From contig JAEWJM010000022.1 of NCBI GenBank assembly GCA_023386585.1, positions 1 to 64,000 on the forward strand: 64,000 nucleotides of DNA. The letters are read 5' to 3'. Made by a program: the position numbers and the translations under genes. Numbering within the stretch: position 1 is the first letter of the stretch; every line of letters starts with the position of its first letter. A model generated the notes under the pieces. That model searched no databases. It was not told the origin of the DNA and saw only the letters and a list, made by a program, of their open reading frames with translations. Shown here piece after piece: positions 16,729 to 26,578 of this stretch. The stretch comes from Bacteroidota bacterium (GTDB taxonomy: Bacteria > Bacteroidota > Bacteroidia > Flavobacteriales > Flavobacteriaceae).

Positions 16729-17862
16729 ATGAAAAAACTCATATTATTAGCCTCTTTCGCGCTGCTGCTGGTTTCCTGCAACAAAGAGAAGGCGTTAGGC
16801 ACGGAAGCCGCAATTAAATCAAACGACCTTGCCAAAATGAAAGAACGCCGCGCAACGCTTCAGGGCGAAATTTCACAGCTCGACGAAGCAATTGCGAAGA
16901 TCGACACCGTGAAACAGGAAACGCTGGTTGCGGTCAGAACGATAAAAGACACGGTTTTCACGCACTATGTTGAAGTCCAAGGCAACGTTGAAACCAAAGA
17001 AAACATCATCATTTACCCGCAGTTTTCGGGAATGCTGAACACATTGAACGTTAAGGCCGGACAACATGTTTCGAAAGGACAGGTTTTGGGACGGATCGAC
17101 GACGGCGGGCTCAGTCAGCAGGTTGCCCAGGCAGAAACGCAACTGGCGCTTGCTAAAACCACTTTCGAACGCCAAAAAAGACTTTGGGACCAAAAAATTG
17201 GTTCAGAAATTCAATTCCTTCAGGCGCAGACTGCGATGCAAAGCCAGCAAAAAGCTGTCGGACAACTTCGTGCGCAACTCGCAAAAACCGTTGTAACTGC
17301 GCCGTTTTCGGGAGTGATCGATGAAATCCTGACGGAACGCGGACAAGTCGTAAGCCCCGGCCAGGGACTGATGAGGCTCGTTAACCTTTCGGATATGTAT
17401 ATTGAAAGTTCAGTGCCGGAAAATTATATCAGCAAGGTTAAGGTCGGCACTCAGGTTGGTGTTACAATGCCAACGCTGGGCAAGGAAATGACCGGCAAAA
17501 TCCGCCAGGTCGCAAACTACATCGATCCTGCAAACCGTACTTTTGGCGTTGAAGTATCGGTTCCTGACACCGGAAATGTGCTTCGCCCGAACCAGGTCGC
17601 CAAGCTGAAGATCATCGATTACATGAACAAATCGGCTATTGCCGTTCCGTCAAACGTGATTCAGCAGGATGCTTCAGGTGATAGCTTTGTGTATGTCGCC
17701 ACTGCTATTAAAGGAAATACCGGAATTGCTAAAAAACTAATAGTGAAACCGGGCCAGTCGGCAGGAAATCTGACCGAAATCCTTGACGGACTCACCGAAG
17801 GCGATGTGATTGTAACCGAAGGCGTGACGACATTGTCGGATGGAATGAAGCTTAACTTTTAA
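16729..17862 (+). CDS. RND efflux periplasmic adaptor (membrane fusion protein), lipoprotein
   Basis: A 377-residue protein with a lipobox LLVSC (Cys about residue 17), so it is anchored to the inner membrane. Then comes a short coiled coil (LAKMKERRATLQGEISQLDEAIAKI split around residues 28-55), a barrel-sandwich lipoyl-like hybrid region (NVKAGQHVSKGQVLGRID), the alpha-hairpin, the matching second lipoyl half (VVTAPFSGVIDEI) and the beta-barrel and membrane-proximal domains. It couples the permease to the outer-membrane channel. The extra N-terminal coiled coil before the first barrel segment is common in Bacteroidota adaptors. Confidence 0.93.
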   Translation: MKKLILLASFALLLVSCNKEKALGTEAAIKSNDLAKMKERRATLQGEISQLDEAIAKIDTVKQETLVAVRTIKDTVFTHYVEVQGNVETKENIIIYPQFSGMLNTLNVKAGQHVSKGQVLGRIDDGGLSQQVAQAETQLALAKTTFERQKRLWDQKIGSEIQFLQAQTAMQSQQKAVGQLRAQLAKTVVTAPFSGVIDEILTERGQVVSPGQGLMRLVNLSDMYIESSVPENYISKVKVGTQVGVTMPTLGKEMTGKIRQVANYIDPANRTFGVEVSVPDTGNVLRPNQVAKLKIIDYMNKSAIAVPSNVIQQDASGDSFVYVATAIKGNTGIAKKLIVKPGQSAGNLTEILDGLTEGDVIVTEGVTTLSDGMKLNF

Positions 17863-17911
17863 CAGGAATTCGACCAAAACCATAGCTGTTCAACAACGCA
17901 AAATCAAATAA

Positions 17912-20900
17912 ATGAGCCATAAAAATAAAGAATTCAGCATCTCAAGCTGGGCCGTCGATAACCGCGTCACGGTCTATATTGTAACGCTGCTGATCGTCAT
18001 AACGGGCGTTGTTGCTTACGTGACGATGCCGCGCGAGGATTTCCCCGAGATCATTGAAAATAAGATCTATATATCGACTGTTTTCCCCGGAAACTCTGCT
18101 GAAGATGTCGAAAAACTCGTCATCAAACCGCTTGAAAAAGAAATCAAGAACATCAGCGGAGTTGACAAGATTACCTCGAATTCGTTCCAGGATTATGGAA
18201 TGATCGTAGCCGAATTTGCCGATGACGTTACCATCGAAGTCGCAAAGCAAAGGATCAAGGACAAAGTCGACAACGTAAAAGCCGACACCGATTGGCCGAA
18301 CCTCGACAACGGAAGCAAGGTCGAACCGAATGTTTTCGAACTCAATATTTCGGAAGAAGTCCCGATTCTTAACATCAACCTTCAGGGAAATTACACCACG
18401 CAGCAGCTTAAGAAATACGGCGAGCTGATCCAGGACGACCTGGAGGAAATCCCGGAAGTGAAAAAGGTTGACATTCTCGGCGTTGACGACAAAGAAGTTG
18501 AAATTGCAGTGGACATTTTCAAAATGACGGCAGCGCAGGTTTCGTTTGACGATATCCAGAATGCCGTCAAATATGAAAACATGACGCTTTCGGGCGGAAA
18601 CCTGATATCGCAGGGAACGCGCAACAACATCAGGATCGTAGGCGAGATCAAAGACCCGAAGGAACTTGAGAATGTAATCGTCAAATCGAACGGCGGTGCG
18701 GTTTACCTGAAAGATATTGCTGCAATCCGCTTTAAGGAAAAAGAAAAAACCACGTACGCCCGGGAAAAAGGTACCGAAGTCGTCATGCTCAGCGTGAAAA
18801 AGCGCTCGAACCAGAACATGATCTCGGCAATCGAGCAAGTGAAGGCAAAACTGGAACTTGCGAAAAAAAGTTACCTGCCGGCAAATCTAAAAATAGAACT
18901 TACCAACGACCAATCGTCCCGCGTCGAGCACCAGGTAAACGAACTTTCAAACCACATCATTTTCGGGATCGTGCTGGTAATGATCGTGCTGATGTTCACC
19001 ATGGGATTGCGCAACTCGCTGTTTGTCGGCGCGGCAATTCCGCTTTCGATGCTGATGGCCTTCAGTATTTTGTCGGCTTTCGGGCTCACGCTCAACACAA
19101 TGGTTTTGTTTGGCCTCGTCATGGGATTGGGAATGCTCGTCGATGACGGAATCGTGGTCGTGGACAACGTCTTTGCGAACATGAAAAAGGGAATGGACCG
19201 ATATACGGCTTCGAAAATCGGTATTGGTGAAATCGCCTGGCCGGTAATTTCTTCAACTGCGACGACGTTGATGGCGTTCCTTCCATTCGCGCTTTGGCCC
19301 GGGACAATGGGAAAATTCATGAAATATTTTCCGATCACGCTGACCGTTACCTTAAGTGCGTCGCTTTTCGTGGCAATGGTTGTCAACGCTGCGATGACCG
19401 GCGGATCGATGGATATTGAAGACAAGAACGTCACCAAGAAGTCGGCAAAAAGATATTCGATCATTTTCACGATAATCGCTGTAATTTTCGTCCTTCTCGG
19501 AAACATCTATGATATCAAACTGGCGCGCGCAATAGGCCACTTGTCGATATTATCGCTGGTGATGATGTGGCTTTATCGCATTAGGATATACAAGTGGACG
19601 CAGGATTTCCAACACAGTTTTTTCCCGCGGATGGAAGATCGATACAAACGTTTCCTGGCGAAAATCCTTACCGGAAGAAAAGCTTGGTTTGCCTTTGGCG
19701 GAATCATCGCAATGTTGGTGTTATCGGTAATGCTGGTTGGCATTTTCCCGCGAAAAGTATTGTTTTTCCCTGAAAACATCCCGAATCAGGTAATTGCCTA
19801 TATCGAATATCCTGAAGGAACCGACATCAAAAAAACCAACGAGGCCACGAAATTCGTTGAGCGTCAGGTGATCAATATCCTTAAGAAATACATCGATCCG
19901 AAAACGAACACGAATTATCTCGCCGAGTCGATTGTGTCGCAGGTTGGTGTTGGCGCGGGCAACCCGAATGTCGACGCCGGATCGGCTTCTGAAACTCCCT
20001 ACAAAGGAAAAGTTTCGGTCAACTTTACCGAGTTTAAGTTCCGCCGCGGAATCAACACTTCGGACATTCTTGAAGAAATTCGGCAGAAGGTCAAAGGAAT
20101 TCCAGGCGCCAAGGTTACCGTCGAAAAGGATGCCAACGGTCCGCCTGCAGGTTATCCGATCAGCGTCCAGTTAACCGGAATGGATTATGACGTGATGCTC
20201 AAGGAAGGTGATAAAATGATCGCATTCATCAATTCAAAGAAAATTCCCGGAATTGAGCGCCTCAGTGTCGACGTCAATAAAGACAGCCCGGAACTTGAAG
20301 TTAAAGTCGACCGCGTCAACGCAGGAAGCCACGGCGTTTCGACCGGACAACTCGGATTTAACCTTCGCCGCTCGGTTTACGGCCAGGAAATCTCGACTTA
20401 CAAGGAAGATGACGACGATTACAATATCGTAATGCGGATGCAGGAAGACCAACGGAAGAACGAAAGTGTGCTTTTCAACCAGCCGCTTACTTTCCGCAAC
20501 AACAGCGGGCAGATCCTGCAGGTTCCGGTTTCTGCGGTGTCAACTACCGAAAAAACGTCGACTTTCAACCAGATCAAACGCAAGAACCACAAGCGGATCA
20601 TGACGATCTATTCGAATGTGCTTACCGGTTACAATGCCGATGAGATTACGAAACAGATCGCTGCCGGATTGCAGAATTACAAGCTGCCAAAAGACATCAC
20701 CTATTCATTTTCGGGAGTTCAGGAAGAACAGGGTAAAAACCAGAGCTTTTTGATGTACGCGCTTTTCCTTGCACTCGCAGGAATCACGCTCATCATTGTA
20801 CTTCAGTTCAATTCGGTGTCGAAAACGATGGTAATTTTATTTACAGTGTTGCTGAGTTTCAGCGGCGTTTTCTACGGATATGTCATTGCCAACATGGATT

Positions 20901-21397
20901 TCGTGATCCTGATGACCATGATGGGAATTATTTCGCTCGCCGGAATTGTAGTGAAAAACGGAATCGTGCTGATGGACTTCTTCGTCTTGCTGATGGATCG
21001 CAAGGTTGAAGAGAAAGGCGCGAAAACCCACGACGACCTCACGCTGGAAGAAATCAAGGAAGTGATTATCGAATCGGGTAAATCAAGGCTTCGGCCGGTT
21101 TTGCTTACTGCGACAACTGCGGTCCTGGGCTTGATCCCGCTCGCCGTAGGGTTGAATTTCGACTTCTTCGCGTTGATAACCGACTTCAATCCGCACATTT
21201 TCATTGGCGGAGACAACGTCGTATTTTGGGGACCGCTGGCGTGGACGATCATTTTCGGACTTACTTACGCGACCGTTTTGACATTGGTCATGGTTCCGGT
21301 AATGTTTTACCTGGTGAAACGCATCAAGTACTGGCTCAGAAGCCGACGAAAGCGCGGTGCGGAAGACGTCAAGGTAATCCCGGCGACAGACCTTTAA
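17912..21397 (+). CDS. RND-family efflux permease
   Basis: A 1161-residue inner-membrane proton-driven exporter, longer than the usual ~1040. TM1 is near residues 17-35 (VYIVTLLIVITGVVAYV), followed by the PREDFPEI motif, a large periplasmic domain, and TM helices 2-6 with the proton-relay Asp pair in MLVDDGIVVVDN (about 411). A second half repeats the layout. The extra length is an insertion near residues 500-580, with additional hydrophobic helices, between the two halves; this is usual in flavobacterial members. It closes the tetR operon and ends before a strong terminator. Substrate is unknown. Confidence 0.94.
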   Translation: MSHKNKEFSISSWAVDNRVTVYIVTLLIVITGVVAYVTMPREDFPEIIENKIYISTVFPGNSAEDVEKLVIKPLEKEIKNISGVDKITSNSFQDYGMIVAEFADDVTIEVAKQRIKDKVDNVKADTDWPNLDNGSKVEPNVFELNISEEVPILNINLQGNYTTQQLKKYGELIQDDLEEIPEVKKVDILGVDDKEVEIAVDIFKMTAAQVSFDDIQNAVKYENMTLSGGNLISQGTRNNIRIVGEIKDPKELENVIVKSNGGAVYLKDIAAIRFKEKEKTTYAREKGTEVVMLSVKKRSNQNMISAIEQVKAKLELAKKSYLPANLKIELTNDQSSRVEHQVNELSNHIIFGIVLVMIVLMFTMGLRNSLFVGAAIPLSMLMAFSILSAFGLTLNTMVLFGLVMGLGMLVDDGIVVVDNVFANMKKGMDRYTASKIGIGEIAWPVISSTATTLMAFLPFALWPGTMGKFMKYFPITLTVTLSASLFVAMVVNAAMTGGSMDIEDKNVTKKSAKRYSIIFTIIAVIFVLLGNIYDIKLARAIGHLSILSLVMMWLYRIRIYKWTQDFQHSFFPRMEDRYKRFLAKILTGRKAWFAFGGIIAMLVLSVMLVGIFPRKVLFFPENIPNQVIAYIEYPEGTDIKKTNEATKFVERQVINILKKYIDPKTNTNYLAESIVSQVGVGAGNPNVDAGSASETPYKGKVSVNFTEFKFRRGINTSDILEEIRQKVKGIPGAKVTVEKDANGPPAGYPISVQLTGMDYDVMLKEGDKMIAFINSKKIPGIERLSVDVNKDSPELEVKVDRVNAGSHGVSTGQLGFNLRRSVYGQEISTYKEDDDDYNIVMRMQEDQRKNESVLFNQPLTFRNNSGQILQVPVSAVSTTEKTSTFNQIKRKNHKRIMTIYSNVLTGYNADEITKQIAAGLQNYKLPKDITYSFSGVQEEQGKNQSFLMYALFLALAGITLIIVLQFNSVSKTMVILFTVLLSFSGVFYGYVIANMDFVILMTMMGIISLAGIVVKNGIVLMDFFVLLMDRKVEEKGAKTHDDLTLEEIKEVIIESGKSRLRPVLLTATTAVLGLIPLAVGLNFDFFALITDFNPHIFIGGDNVVFWGPLAWTIIFGLTYATVLTLVMVPVMFYLVKRIKYWLRSRRKRGAEDVKVIPATDL

Positions 21398-21402
21398 AAT
21401 CA

Positions 21403-21440
21403 AAATCGGCTGCTCCCGCTAAGGAAGCAGCCGATTTCTT
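21403..21440 (+). terminator. Terminator of the efflux operon
   Basis: 12-bp stem AAATCGGCTGCT / AGCAGCCGATTT with an 11-nt loop, followed by CTTTAT; begins 6 nt after the permease stop. Confidence 0.8.
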
Positions 21441-21622
21441 TATAGGCGCTTTTGGCTTGGCTTGCAAACCGAGGCAAGATTACAAATAATCTTAAATCCT
21501 GTTTTCTAAAGCGTCCTCTATTTGTTTAATCCGGTCGAATGGACTCTCATATTCAACCGCTTACCTCAAATTTAAAATTAAAATCCGATAGTTGGCCAAA
21601 TTTTAACGCATAACTTTTAAAC

Positions 21623-21650
21623 AAAAAAAAGCCCCGCAGAAGCAGGGCTT
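21623..21650 (-). terminator. Terminator of the thioredoxin-like gene
   Basis: On the minus strand AAAGCCCTGC / GCGGGGCTTT (one bulge) is followed by TTTTTTTT, about 20 nt after the gene's stop. The interval 21441-21622 between the two terminators shows nothing recognisable. Confidence 0.8.
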
Positions 21651-21668
21651 TAACTTTTATTCCGGCCG

Positions 21669-22652
21669 TTAGTTTGTGCTCAGCAACTTGTCAAGCATTG
21701 CAGTGAGCTCAGGTTGTGAAGGCCTTGGAGCGTTGGCATCGACGACTTTCCCGTCAGGTGCGATCAGAATAAATCTCGGGATGGAGTTGATTCCGTAATC
21801 CTTGCAGAATTTTGAATTCCAGTTTTCATCGGCGATTACCTGGATTCCACCCAGTTTTTTGTCGGCGACCATCTTGCGCCATTTTTCGTAATCTTTCTTT
21901 TCATCGATGGAGATGCTAACGAACTCGATGTTTTTCCCTTCGTATTTCTGTTCGACTTTTTGCAGGTGTGGAATTTCCGCACGGCACGGACCGCACCATG
22001 TTGCCCAGGTGTCGATATAAACATATTTGCCTTTCAGGTCGGAAAGCTTGGTTTTACCGCCTTTGTAATTTTCATAATCGAAATCGGGCGAAAGATTACC
22101 GGTCAGCTTTTTCTGAGCCTGCGATTGGTAATAAGTCCGAAGCATTCCCATTGAAGCGTTGTTTGCACCCAATTCCATTTTGTTGCGGAAGTCCAAATCC
22201 ATCGAAGTATCTTTCAGCTTTTCCGTTATGTTCTTGGTATAAGCGGCAACACCGGCTTTGAAAGTAGCTTCATCTGCTTCCATCAATGATTCCATTTTCT
22301 CATTCTCAAGCGTCTGCCAGGCCAGGAAATTGTTTTCCTTTTCGCCTTTACCTTTAAAAGAGATCGATTCATCAAATTGCTTGGCGTCCATTGTCAACGC
22401 AAGATCGAACTTATCGGCCAGGTAAAGCTCTGCATATTCGACGCCATCATACATTTGATAAAATCCTTTTGGCGCGTTGAATGCCGTTTCAAAAACTCCC
22501 TTTTTATTTATGGGAACCTTTTTGGTGAAGTTCTTCCCGCTGATCGTAAGCGTATCGCTGTTGCGGTTCGAGATCTTCGCTGAAAATTTTACATCAGCCT
22601 GCGCATATACGCCCGCAGATGCCATAATTAAAAGCAATAATATTTTTTTCAT
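21669..22652 (-). CDS. Periplasmic TlpA-like thiol-disulfide oxidoreductase with N-terminal DUF4369-type domain
   Basis: A 327-residue protein with a signal peptide ending near GVYAQ. The N-terminal half (about 22-180) is the beta-rich then helical region often paired with such enzymes in Bacteroidota (SDTLTISGKNFTKKVPINKKG). The C-terminal half is a thioredoxin fold with WATWCGPCRAEIPHLQ (CxxC about residues 219-222) and the cis-Pro region INSIPRFILI. It should reduce or exchange disulfides in the periplasm. Monocistronic, with its own promoter and terminator. Confidence 0.88.
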   Translation of the reverse strand: MKKILLLLIMASAGVYAQADVKFSAKISNRNSDTLTISGKNFTKKVPINKKGVFETAFNAPKGFYQMYDGVEYAELYLADKFDLALTMDAKQFDESISFKGKGEKENNFLAWQTLENEKMESLMEADEATFKAGVAAYTKNITEKLKDTSMDLDFRNKMELGANNASMGMLRTYYQSQAQKKLTGNLSPDFDYENYKGGKTKLSDLKGKYVYIDTWATWCGPCRAEIPHLQKVEQKYEGKNIEFVSISIDEKKDYEKWRKMVADKKLGGIQVIADENWNSKFCKDYGINSIPRFILIAPDGKVVDANAPRPSQPELTAMLDKLLSTN

Positions 22653-22670
22653 AATGAATCATTTAGGAAA

Positions 22671-22703
22671 GAAAGGTAATAAAAAAATTTACGAATGTGC
22701 AAA
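22671..22703 (-). promoter_or_regulatory. Promoter of the thioredoxin-like gene
   Basis: TTTG (minus strand, 22700-22703), 21-nt spacer, TACCTTTC (22671-22678, one mismatch to TAnnTTTG); ends 18 nt before the ATG. Confidence 0.5.
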
Positions 22704-22758
22704 TACATTTTTCGCCGACTTTTTTCGGGTTCGCCTGTGATTGCCGTCGACAATAACT

Positions 22759-22766
22759 TATTTTTG
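22759..22766 (+). promoter_or_regulatory. -7 promoter element TATTTTTG for aspS
   Basis: Exact TAnnTTTG match 17 nt before the aspS ATG, with TTG at 22741-22743 upstream (15-nt spacing). Confidence 0.6.
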
Positions 22767-22783
22767 CAGGCAAATTTCAAAAC

Positions 22784-24529
22784 ATGTACAGAAGCCATAA
22801 TTGCGGTGAACTCAACGCATCGCATATCAATACCGAAGTTACGCTTGCCGGATGGGTTCAAAAGTCACGTGACAAAGGGTTTATGAACTGGATCGACCTT
22901 CGTGACCGATACGGAATCACCCAACTTGTTTTTGACGAAAGCCGTACCGATAAAAAGGTTTTTGATGTTGCGCGAACTCTTGGACGTGAATTCGTGATCC
23001 AGGTGAAAGGAACCGTGATTGAACGCGAATCGAAGAATAATAATATTCCGACCGGCGCAATCGAAATATTGGTTTCTGAACTTACAATTCTCAACGAAGC
23101 AATGACTCCGCCATTCACTATTGAAGACGAAACCGACGGCGGTGAAGATATCCGGATGAAATACCGTTACCTTGATATAAGGAGAAACCCGGTCAAAAAC
23201 AGCTTGCTTTTCCGCCACAAGGTTGCTATGGAAGTCCGCAAATATTTGTCCGATCACGGATTTTGTGAGGTGGAAACTCCCTACCTTATAAAGTCCACTC
23301 CCGAAGGCGCGCGCGATTTCGTCGTTCCTTCACGGATGAACGAAGGCCAGTTTTATGCGCTTCCGCAGTCTCCGCAAACGTTCAAGCAGTTGCTGATGGT
23401 AGGCGGAATGGACAAATATTTCCAGATCGTAAAATGCTTCCGCGACGAAGACCTTCGTGCCGACCGTCAGCCGGAATTTACGCAAATCGACTGCGAGATG
23501 GCGTTCGTGGAACAGGAAGACATTCTCCACACTTTTGAAGGGCTCACGCGGCATTTGCTGAAAGAACTTAAAGGACTTGAAGTCGACAAGTTTCCGCGGA
23601 TGACCTACGATCACGCGATGAAAACCTACGGAAACGATAAGCCGGACATCCGTTTCGGAATGGAATTCGGTGAACTCAACGATGTGGCGCAGCACAAGGA
23701 TTTTGGCGTATTTAACGACGCAGAACTTGTTGTCGGCATTGCCGCTCCGCAATGCGGCGAAATGACGCGTAAAGAAATAGACGCACTTATCGAATGGATG
23801 AAGCGGCCGCAAATTGGGGCAAGTGGAATGGTTTACGTGAAATGCAACGCCGACGGCAGCTACAAATCCTCGGTGGATAAGTTTTACGACCAGGCCGACC
23901 TGACAAAATGGGCTGAAAAAACAGGCGCAAAACCCGGCGACATGATTTTCATCCTTTCCGGACCGGCTGATAAAACGCGAACAAGGCTCAGCGCGCTTCG
24001 AATGGAGTTGGCGACACGCCTCGGCCTTCGTAATCCGGAAGTTTTTGCACCGCTTTGGGTAGTCGATTTCCCGCTGCTTGAATTTGATGAGGAAAGCGGC
24101 CGTTACCATGCGATGCATCATCCATTTACTTCTCCAAAGCCGGAAGACATGGAGTTGCTTGAGACCAATCCGGGAAGTGTTCGCGCCAACGCTTACGACA
24201 TGGTTTTGAACGGTAATGAGATTGGCGGCGGATCGATCCGGATCCACGACAAGGAAACGCAGCAACTGATGTTCAAATATCTCGGATTTTCGGATGAAGA
24301 AGCGCGGAACCAGTTCGGATTTCTGATGGATGCGTTCCAATACGGTGCGCCGCCGCACGGTGGATTGGCGTTCGGACTCGACCGGCTCGTTGCGATTCTG
24401 GGCGGCCAGGAAACCATACGCGACTTCATTGCATTCCCCAAAAACAATTCGGGACGCGATGTAATGATCGACGCGCCTTCGATAATCGATCAGAAGCAAC
24501 TCGACGAACTTCATATTCGCCTTGGCTAA
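22784..24529 (+). CDS. aspS: Aspartyl-tRNA synthetase
   Basis: A 581-residue class II synthetase charging tRNA-Asp. The N-terminal OB-fold anticodon-binding domain ([20 protein letters not shown]) comes first. Class II motifs follow: FCEVETPYL, motif 2 [18 protein letters not shown] and motif 3 [16 protein letters not shown] bacterial GAD insertion domain sits between motifs 2 and 3. Length and domain order fit the bacterial-type enzyme. Start is ATG at 22784. A long open antisense frame (23330-24514) is a shadow of the codon bias. Confidence 0.97.
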   Translation: MYRSHNCGELNASHINTEVTLAGWVQKSRDKGFMNWIDLRDRYGITQLVFDESRTDKKVFDVARTLGREFVIQVKGTVIERESKNNNIPTGAIEILVSELTILNEAMTPPFTIEDETDGGEDIRMKYRYLDIRRNPVKNSLLFRHKVAMEVRKYLSDHGFCEVETPYLIKSTPEGARDFVVPSRMNEGQFYALPQSPQTFKQLLMVGGMDKYFQIVKCFRDEDLRADRQPEFTQIDCEMAFVEQEDILHTFEGLTRHLLKELKGLEVDKFPRMTYDHAMKTYGNDKPDIRFGMEFGELNDVAQHKDFGVFNDAELVVGIAAPQCGEMTRKEIDALIEWMKRPQIGASGMVYVKCNADGSYKSSVDKFYDQADLTKWAEKTGAKPGDMIFILSGPADKTRTRLSALRMELATRLGLRNPEVFAPLWVVDFPLLEFDEESGRYHAMHHPFTSPKPEDMELLETNPGSVRANAYDMVLNGNEIGGGSIRIHDKETQQLMFKYLGFSDEEARNQFGFLMDAFQYGAPPHGGLAFGLDRLVAILGGQETIRDFIAFPKNNSGRDVMIDAPSIIDQKQLDELHIRLG

Positions 24530-24590
24530 AGCAAGTTGGGCCAGAAAAGCACCTGTGAATAAAATTATAAAAATTTTAACTTTAGCAGCT

Positions 24591-24617
24591 TTTGTATTAC
24601 TTTAAAGTTTACATTTG
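24591..24617 (+). promoter_or_regulatory. Promoter of the cold-shock gene
   Basis: TTTG (24591-24594), 15-nt spacer, TACATTTG (24610-24617). The transcript would have an AT-rich leader of about 25 nt before the ATG at 24647. Confidence 0.6.
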
Positions 24618-24646
24618 CCTCATTATCAATTTTATTTTTTATTACA

Positions 24647-24847
24647 ATGCGTACAGGTAAGGTTAAATTTTTCAATGAGTCCAAAGGTTATGGATTTATT
24701 ACAGACGAAGAAACAGGAAAAGACATCTTCGTTCACGCTTCAGGAATCCGTGCTGAGGAGATCCGTGAAGGTGACCGTGTGAGTTATGAAGAAGAAGAGG
24801 GAAGAAAAGGTAAAGTTGCCGCTCAGGTAACTAGCCTGGAAAACTAA
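24647..24847 (+). CDS. Cold-shock domain protein (CspA family)
   Basis: A 66-residue single-domain OB-fold protein that binds single-stranded RNA or DNA. Both signatures are intact: RNP1 KGYGFIT (about residues 13-19) and RNP2 DIFVHAS (about 26-32). The C-terminal half is unusually acidic (EEEEGRKG). Likely an RNA chaperone; whether it is cold-inducible cannot be told, because the leader is short and has no obvious cold-box. Own promoter and terminator. Confidence 0.95.
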   Translation: MRTGKVKFFNESKGYGFITDEETGKDIFVHASGIRAEEIREGDRVSYEEEEGRKGKVAAQVTSLEN

Positions 24848-24874
24848 AATATATATATTTTTGTTACCTTATTT

Positions 24875-24905
24875 AAAGGCGTTCCATCCGGGGCGCCTTT
24901 TTTGT
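24875..24905 (+). terminator. Terminator of the cold-shock gene
   Basis: AAAGGCG / CGCCTTT stem with a 12-nt loop, followed by TTTTT. Confidence 0.8.
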
Positions 24906-24967
24906 TTTTGATGTGCCGCCGCCTTGCAGGTAAAGGTTCCGACTAAAAGTGAAATAAATGTTTGGCG

Positions 24968-24998
24968 TTGCAATTTCAAATATTGAAACGTATCTTTG
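24968..24998 (+). promoter_or_regulatory. Promoter of the nuo operon
   Basis: TTG (24968-24970), 20-nt spacer, TATCTTTG (24991-24998), 24 nt before the nuoA ATG. The spacer contains a short perfect palindrome TTTCAA-ATA-TTGAAA (24974-24988) that could bind a regulator; that role is speculative. Confidence 0.7.
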
Positions 24999-25022
24999 TC
25001 GCTAATTTTTTTGTGAGACATT

Positions 25023-25388
25023 ATGCAAACGAATCAGTTGGATTATTTCCCGATACTCATGCAGTTCGTGCTTGCTGTTGGTTTTGTCGTTGGTACCATC
25101 ATCATATCGGGTTTTCTGGGACCTAAACGGAACTCCGCCAATAAAGACCGCAACTTCGAATGCGGTATCGAATCGGTCGGAAACGCCCGGATCCCATTTT
25201 CTGTAAAGTACTTTCTCGTTGCCATTCTCTTCGTCCTTTTTGATGTCGAGGTCATATTCCTTTATCCATGGGCAATCAATTTCAAAGAGTTGGGAATGGA
25301 AGGAATGGTGAAAATGGTCGTGTTCATGCTGCTTCTTCTAGTAGGATTTTTCTACATTATCAAGAAGAAGGCACTCGAATGGGAGTAA
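25023..25388 (+). CDS. nuoA: NADH-quinone oxidoreductase subunit A
   Basis: A 121-residue membrane subunit of complex I with three helices (about 8-30, 60-80, 89-110). The conserved loop FECGIESVGNARIPFSVKYFLVAILFVLFDVE is typical; its Cys and acidic residues sit at the quinone-site interface. First gene of a complete 14-gene operon. A 76-nt gap with repeat-like sequence separates it from nuoB. Confidence 0.96.
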   Translation: MQTNQLDYFPILMQFVLAVGFVVGTIIISGFLGPKRNSANKDRNFECGIESVGNARIPFSVKYFLVAILFVLFDVEVIFLYPWAINFKELGMEGMVKMVVFMLLLLVGFFYIIKKKALEWE

Positions 25389-25464
25389 GTAAAATTTAAG
25401 ATTTCAGGTTAACGATTTAAGAATCTTTTGTCGTTATGAAATGTGAAATCTAATTCTAAAAATT
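25389..25464. repeat. Repeat-like spacer between nuoA and nuoB
   Basis: AT-rich 76-nt gap with inverted AGATTTCA (25399-25406) and TGAAATCT (25444-25451) arms and repeated TTTAAGA words. It resembles the GTTTACAGTT-type AT-rich repeats only in style, not sequence. Confidence 0.4.
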
Positions 25465-26013
25465 ATGAGCAATTCAAATATAAAGATGGTTGCCCCGCCG
25501 GAAGGAGTTACGGGAGAAGGTTTTTTCGCGACCAAGCTAAACGATGTGGTCGGAATGGCTCGCGCCAATTCACTTTGGCCTCTTCCTTTCGCGACATCGT
25601 GCTGCGGAATTGAATTCATGGCCACCATGGCATCACATTACGATTTGGCACGTTTTGGGTCCGAAAGGGTAAGTTTTTCTCCGCGCCAGGCCGACATGTT
25701 AATGGTAATGGGAACAATCTCAAAGAAAATGGCGCCGATTCTCCGTCAGGTTTACGAACAGATGTCGGAGCCGCGCTGGGTAATAGCCGTTGGCGCGTGC
25801 GCTACATCAGGCGGAATTTTCGATACTTACAGTACGCTGCAGGGAATCGATAAGGTAATTCCAGTTGACGTTTACGTTCCGGGTTGCCCGCCAAGGCCTG
25901 AACAGATTGTCGACGGCGTAATGAAGCTTCAGGAACTGGTCAGAAACGAGTCGGTTCGCAGAAGGAGCTCGCCGGAATACAAAGAATTATTGGCGTCCTA
26001 TAACATCAAGTAA
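25465..26013 (+). CDS. nuoB: NADH-quinone oxidoreductase subunit B
   Basis: A 182-residue peripheral-arm subunit carrying the terminal 4Fe-4S cluster N2. The ligand motifs ATSCCGIEFMA, GACATSGG and VPGCPPRPEQI are all present, including the vicinal Cys-Cys pair. It hands electrons to ubiquinone or menaquinone at the membrane interface. Start is ATG at 25465; its stop directly abuts the nuoC ATG. Confidence 0.97.
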   Translation: MSNSNIKMVAPPEGVTGEGFFATKLNDVVGMARANSLWPLPFATSCCGIEFMATMASHYDLARFGSERVSFSPRQADMLMVMGTISKKMAPILRQVYEQMSEPRWVIAVGACATSGGIFDTYSTLQGIDKVIPVDVYVPGCPPRPEQIVDGVMKLQELVRNESVRRRSSPEYKELLASYNIK

Positions 26014-26568
26014 ATGGCATTAGAAATCACTGAAATTCAAAATAAACTTATTGCCACTTTTGGCGACGACGTATTTAATTTCATTCAGGACCGCGACATT
26101 TTTACTTTCGAAATACCTGCGGAAAAGCTAACCGCTACAATCTTGTTCCTCAAGAACGACGAGACGCTGCGATTCAACTTCCTGACCGACCTTTGCGCCA
26201 TTCACTATCCGGATAACGAGCCGACGCGGCAATTTGCGATGGTTTACCACATGCATAATTGGGTCGATAACGTCCGGATCCGGATCAAGTCGTTCCTGCA
26301 CGGCGAAAAGCCCGAAATTAAGTCGCTGTCCAATATTTTCCTCAGCGCCAATTGGATGGAGCGGGAAACCTATGATTTTTACGGAATCAACTTCATCGGC
26401 CATCCGCAGTTGAAGCGAATCCTCAATATGGACGAAATGGAATCATTCCCGATGCGGAAGGAATTTCCTATGGAAGACCAGGGAAGAACCGATAAAGACG
26501 ACCGTTTCTTCGGAAGGACAGTCGCCAACAGGCCGGTTGACGATCAATTTCCGATCAATAAAATATAA
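26014..26568 (+). CDS. nuoC: NADH-quinone oxidoreductase subunit C
   Basis: A 184-residue 30-kDa-type subunit. The hallmark is NWMERETYDFYGINFIGHPQLKRIL (split by the W-E-R-E-T-Y-D core, about residues 110-134), near the N2 interface. It is separate from nuoD, not fused as in Escherichia coli. No gap to nuoB; 10 nt to nuoD. Confidence 0.96.
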   Translation: MALEITEIQNKLIATFGDDVFNFIQDRDIFTFEIPAEKLTATILFLKNDETLRFNFLTDLCAIHYPDNEPTRQFAMVYHMHNWVDNVRIRIKSFLHGEKPEIKSLSNIFLSANWMERETYDFYGINFIGHPQLKRILNMDEMESFPMRKEFPMEDQGRTDKDDRFFGRTVANRPVDDQFPINKI

Positions 26569-26578
26569 GTACATTTCA

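Noticed and set aside
17942..18838. 298-codon frame antisense to the RND permease
   Set aside because: No start context, promoter or domain; long antisense frames recur across high-bias genes here.
23330..24514. 394-codon open frame antisense to aspS
   Set aside because: It lies wholly within aspS on the opposite strand, shows no domain and is rich in Arg/His/Phe, as expected for a codon-bias shadow.
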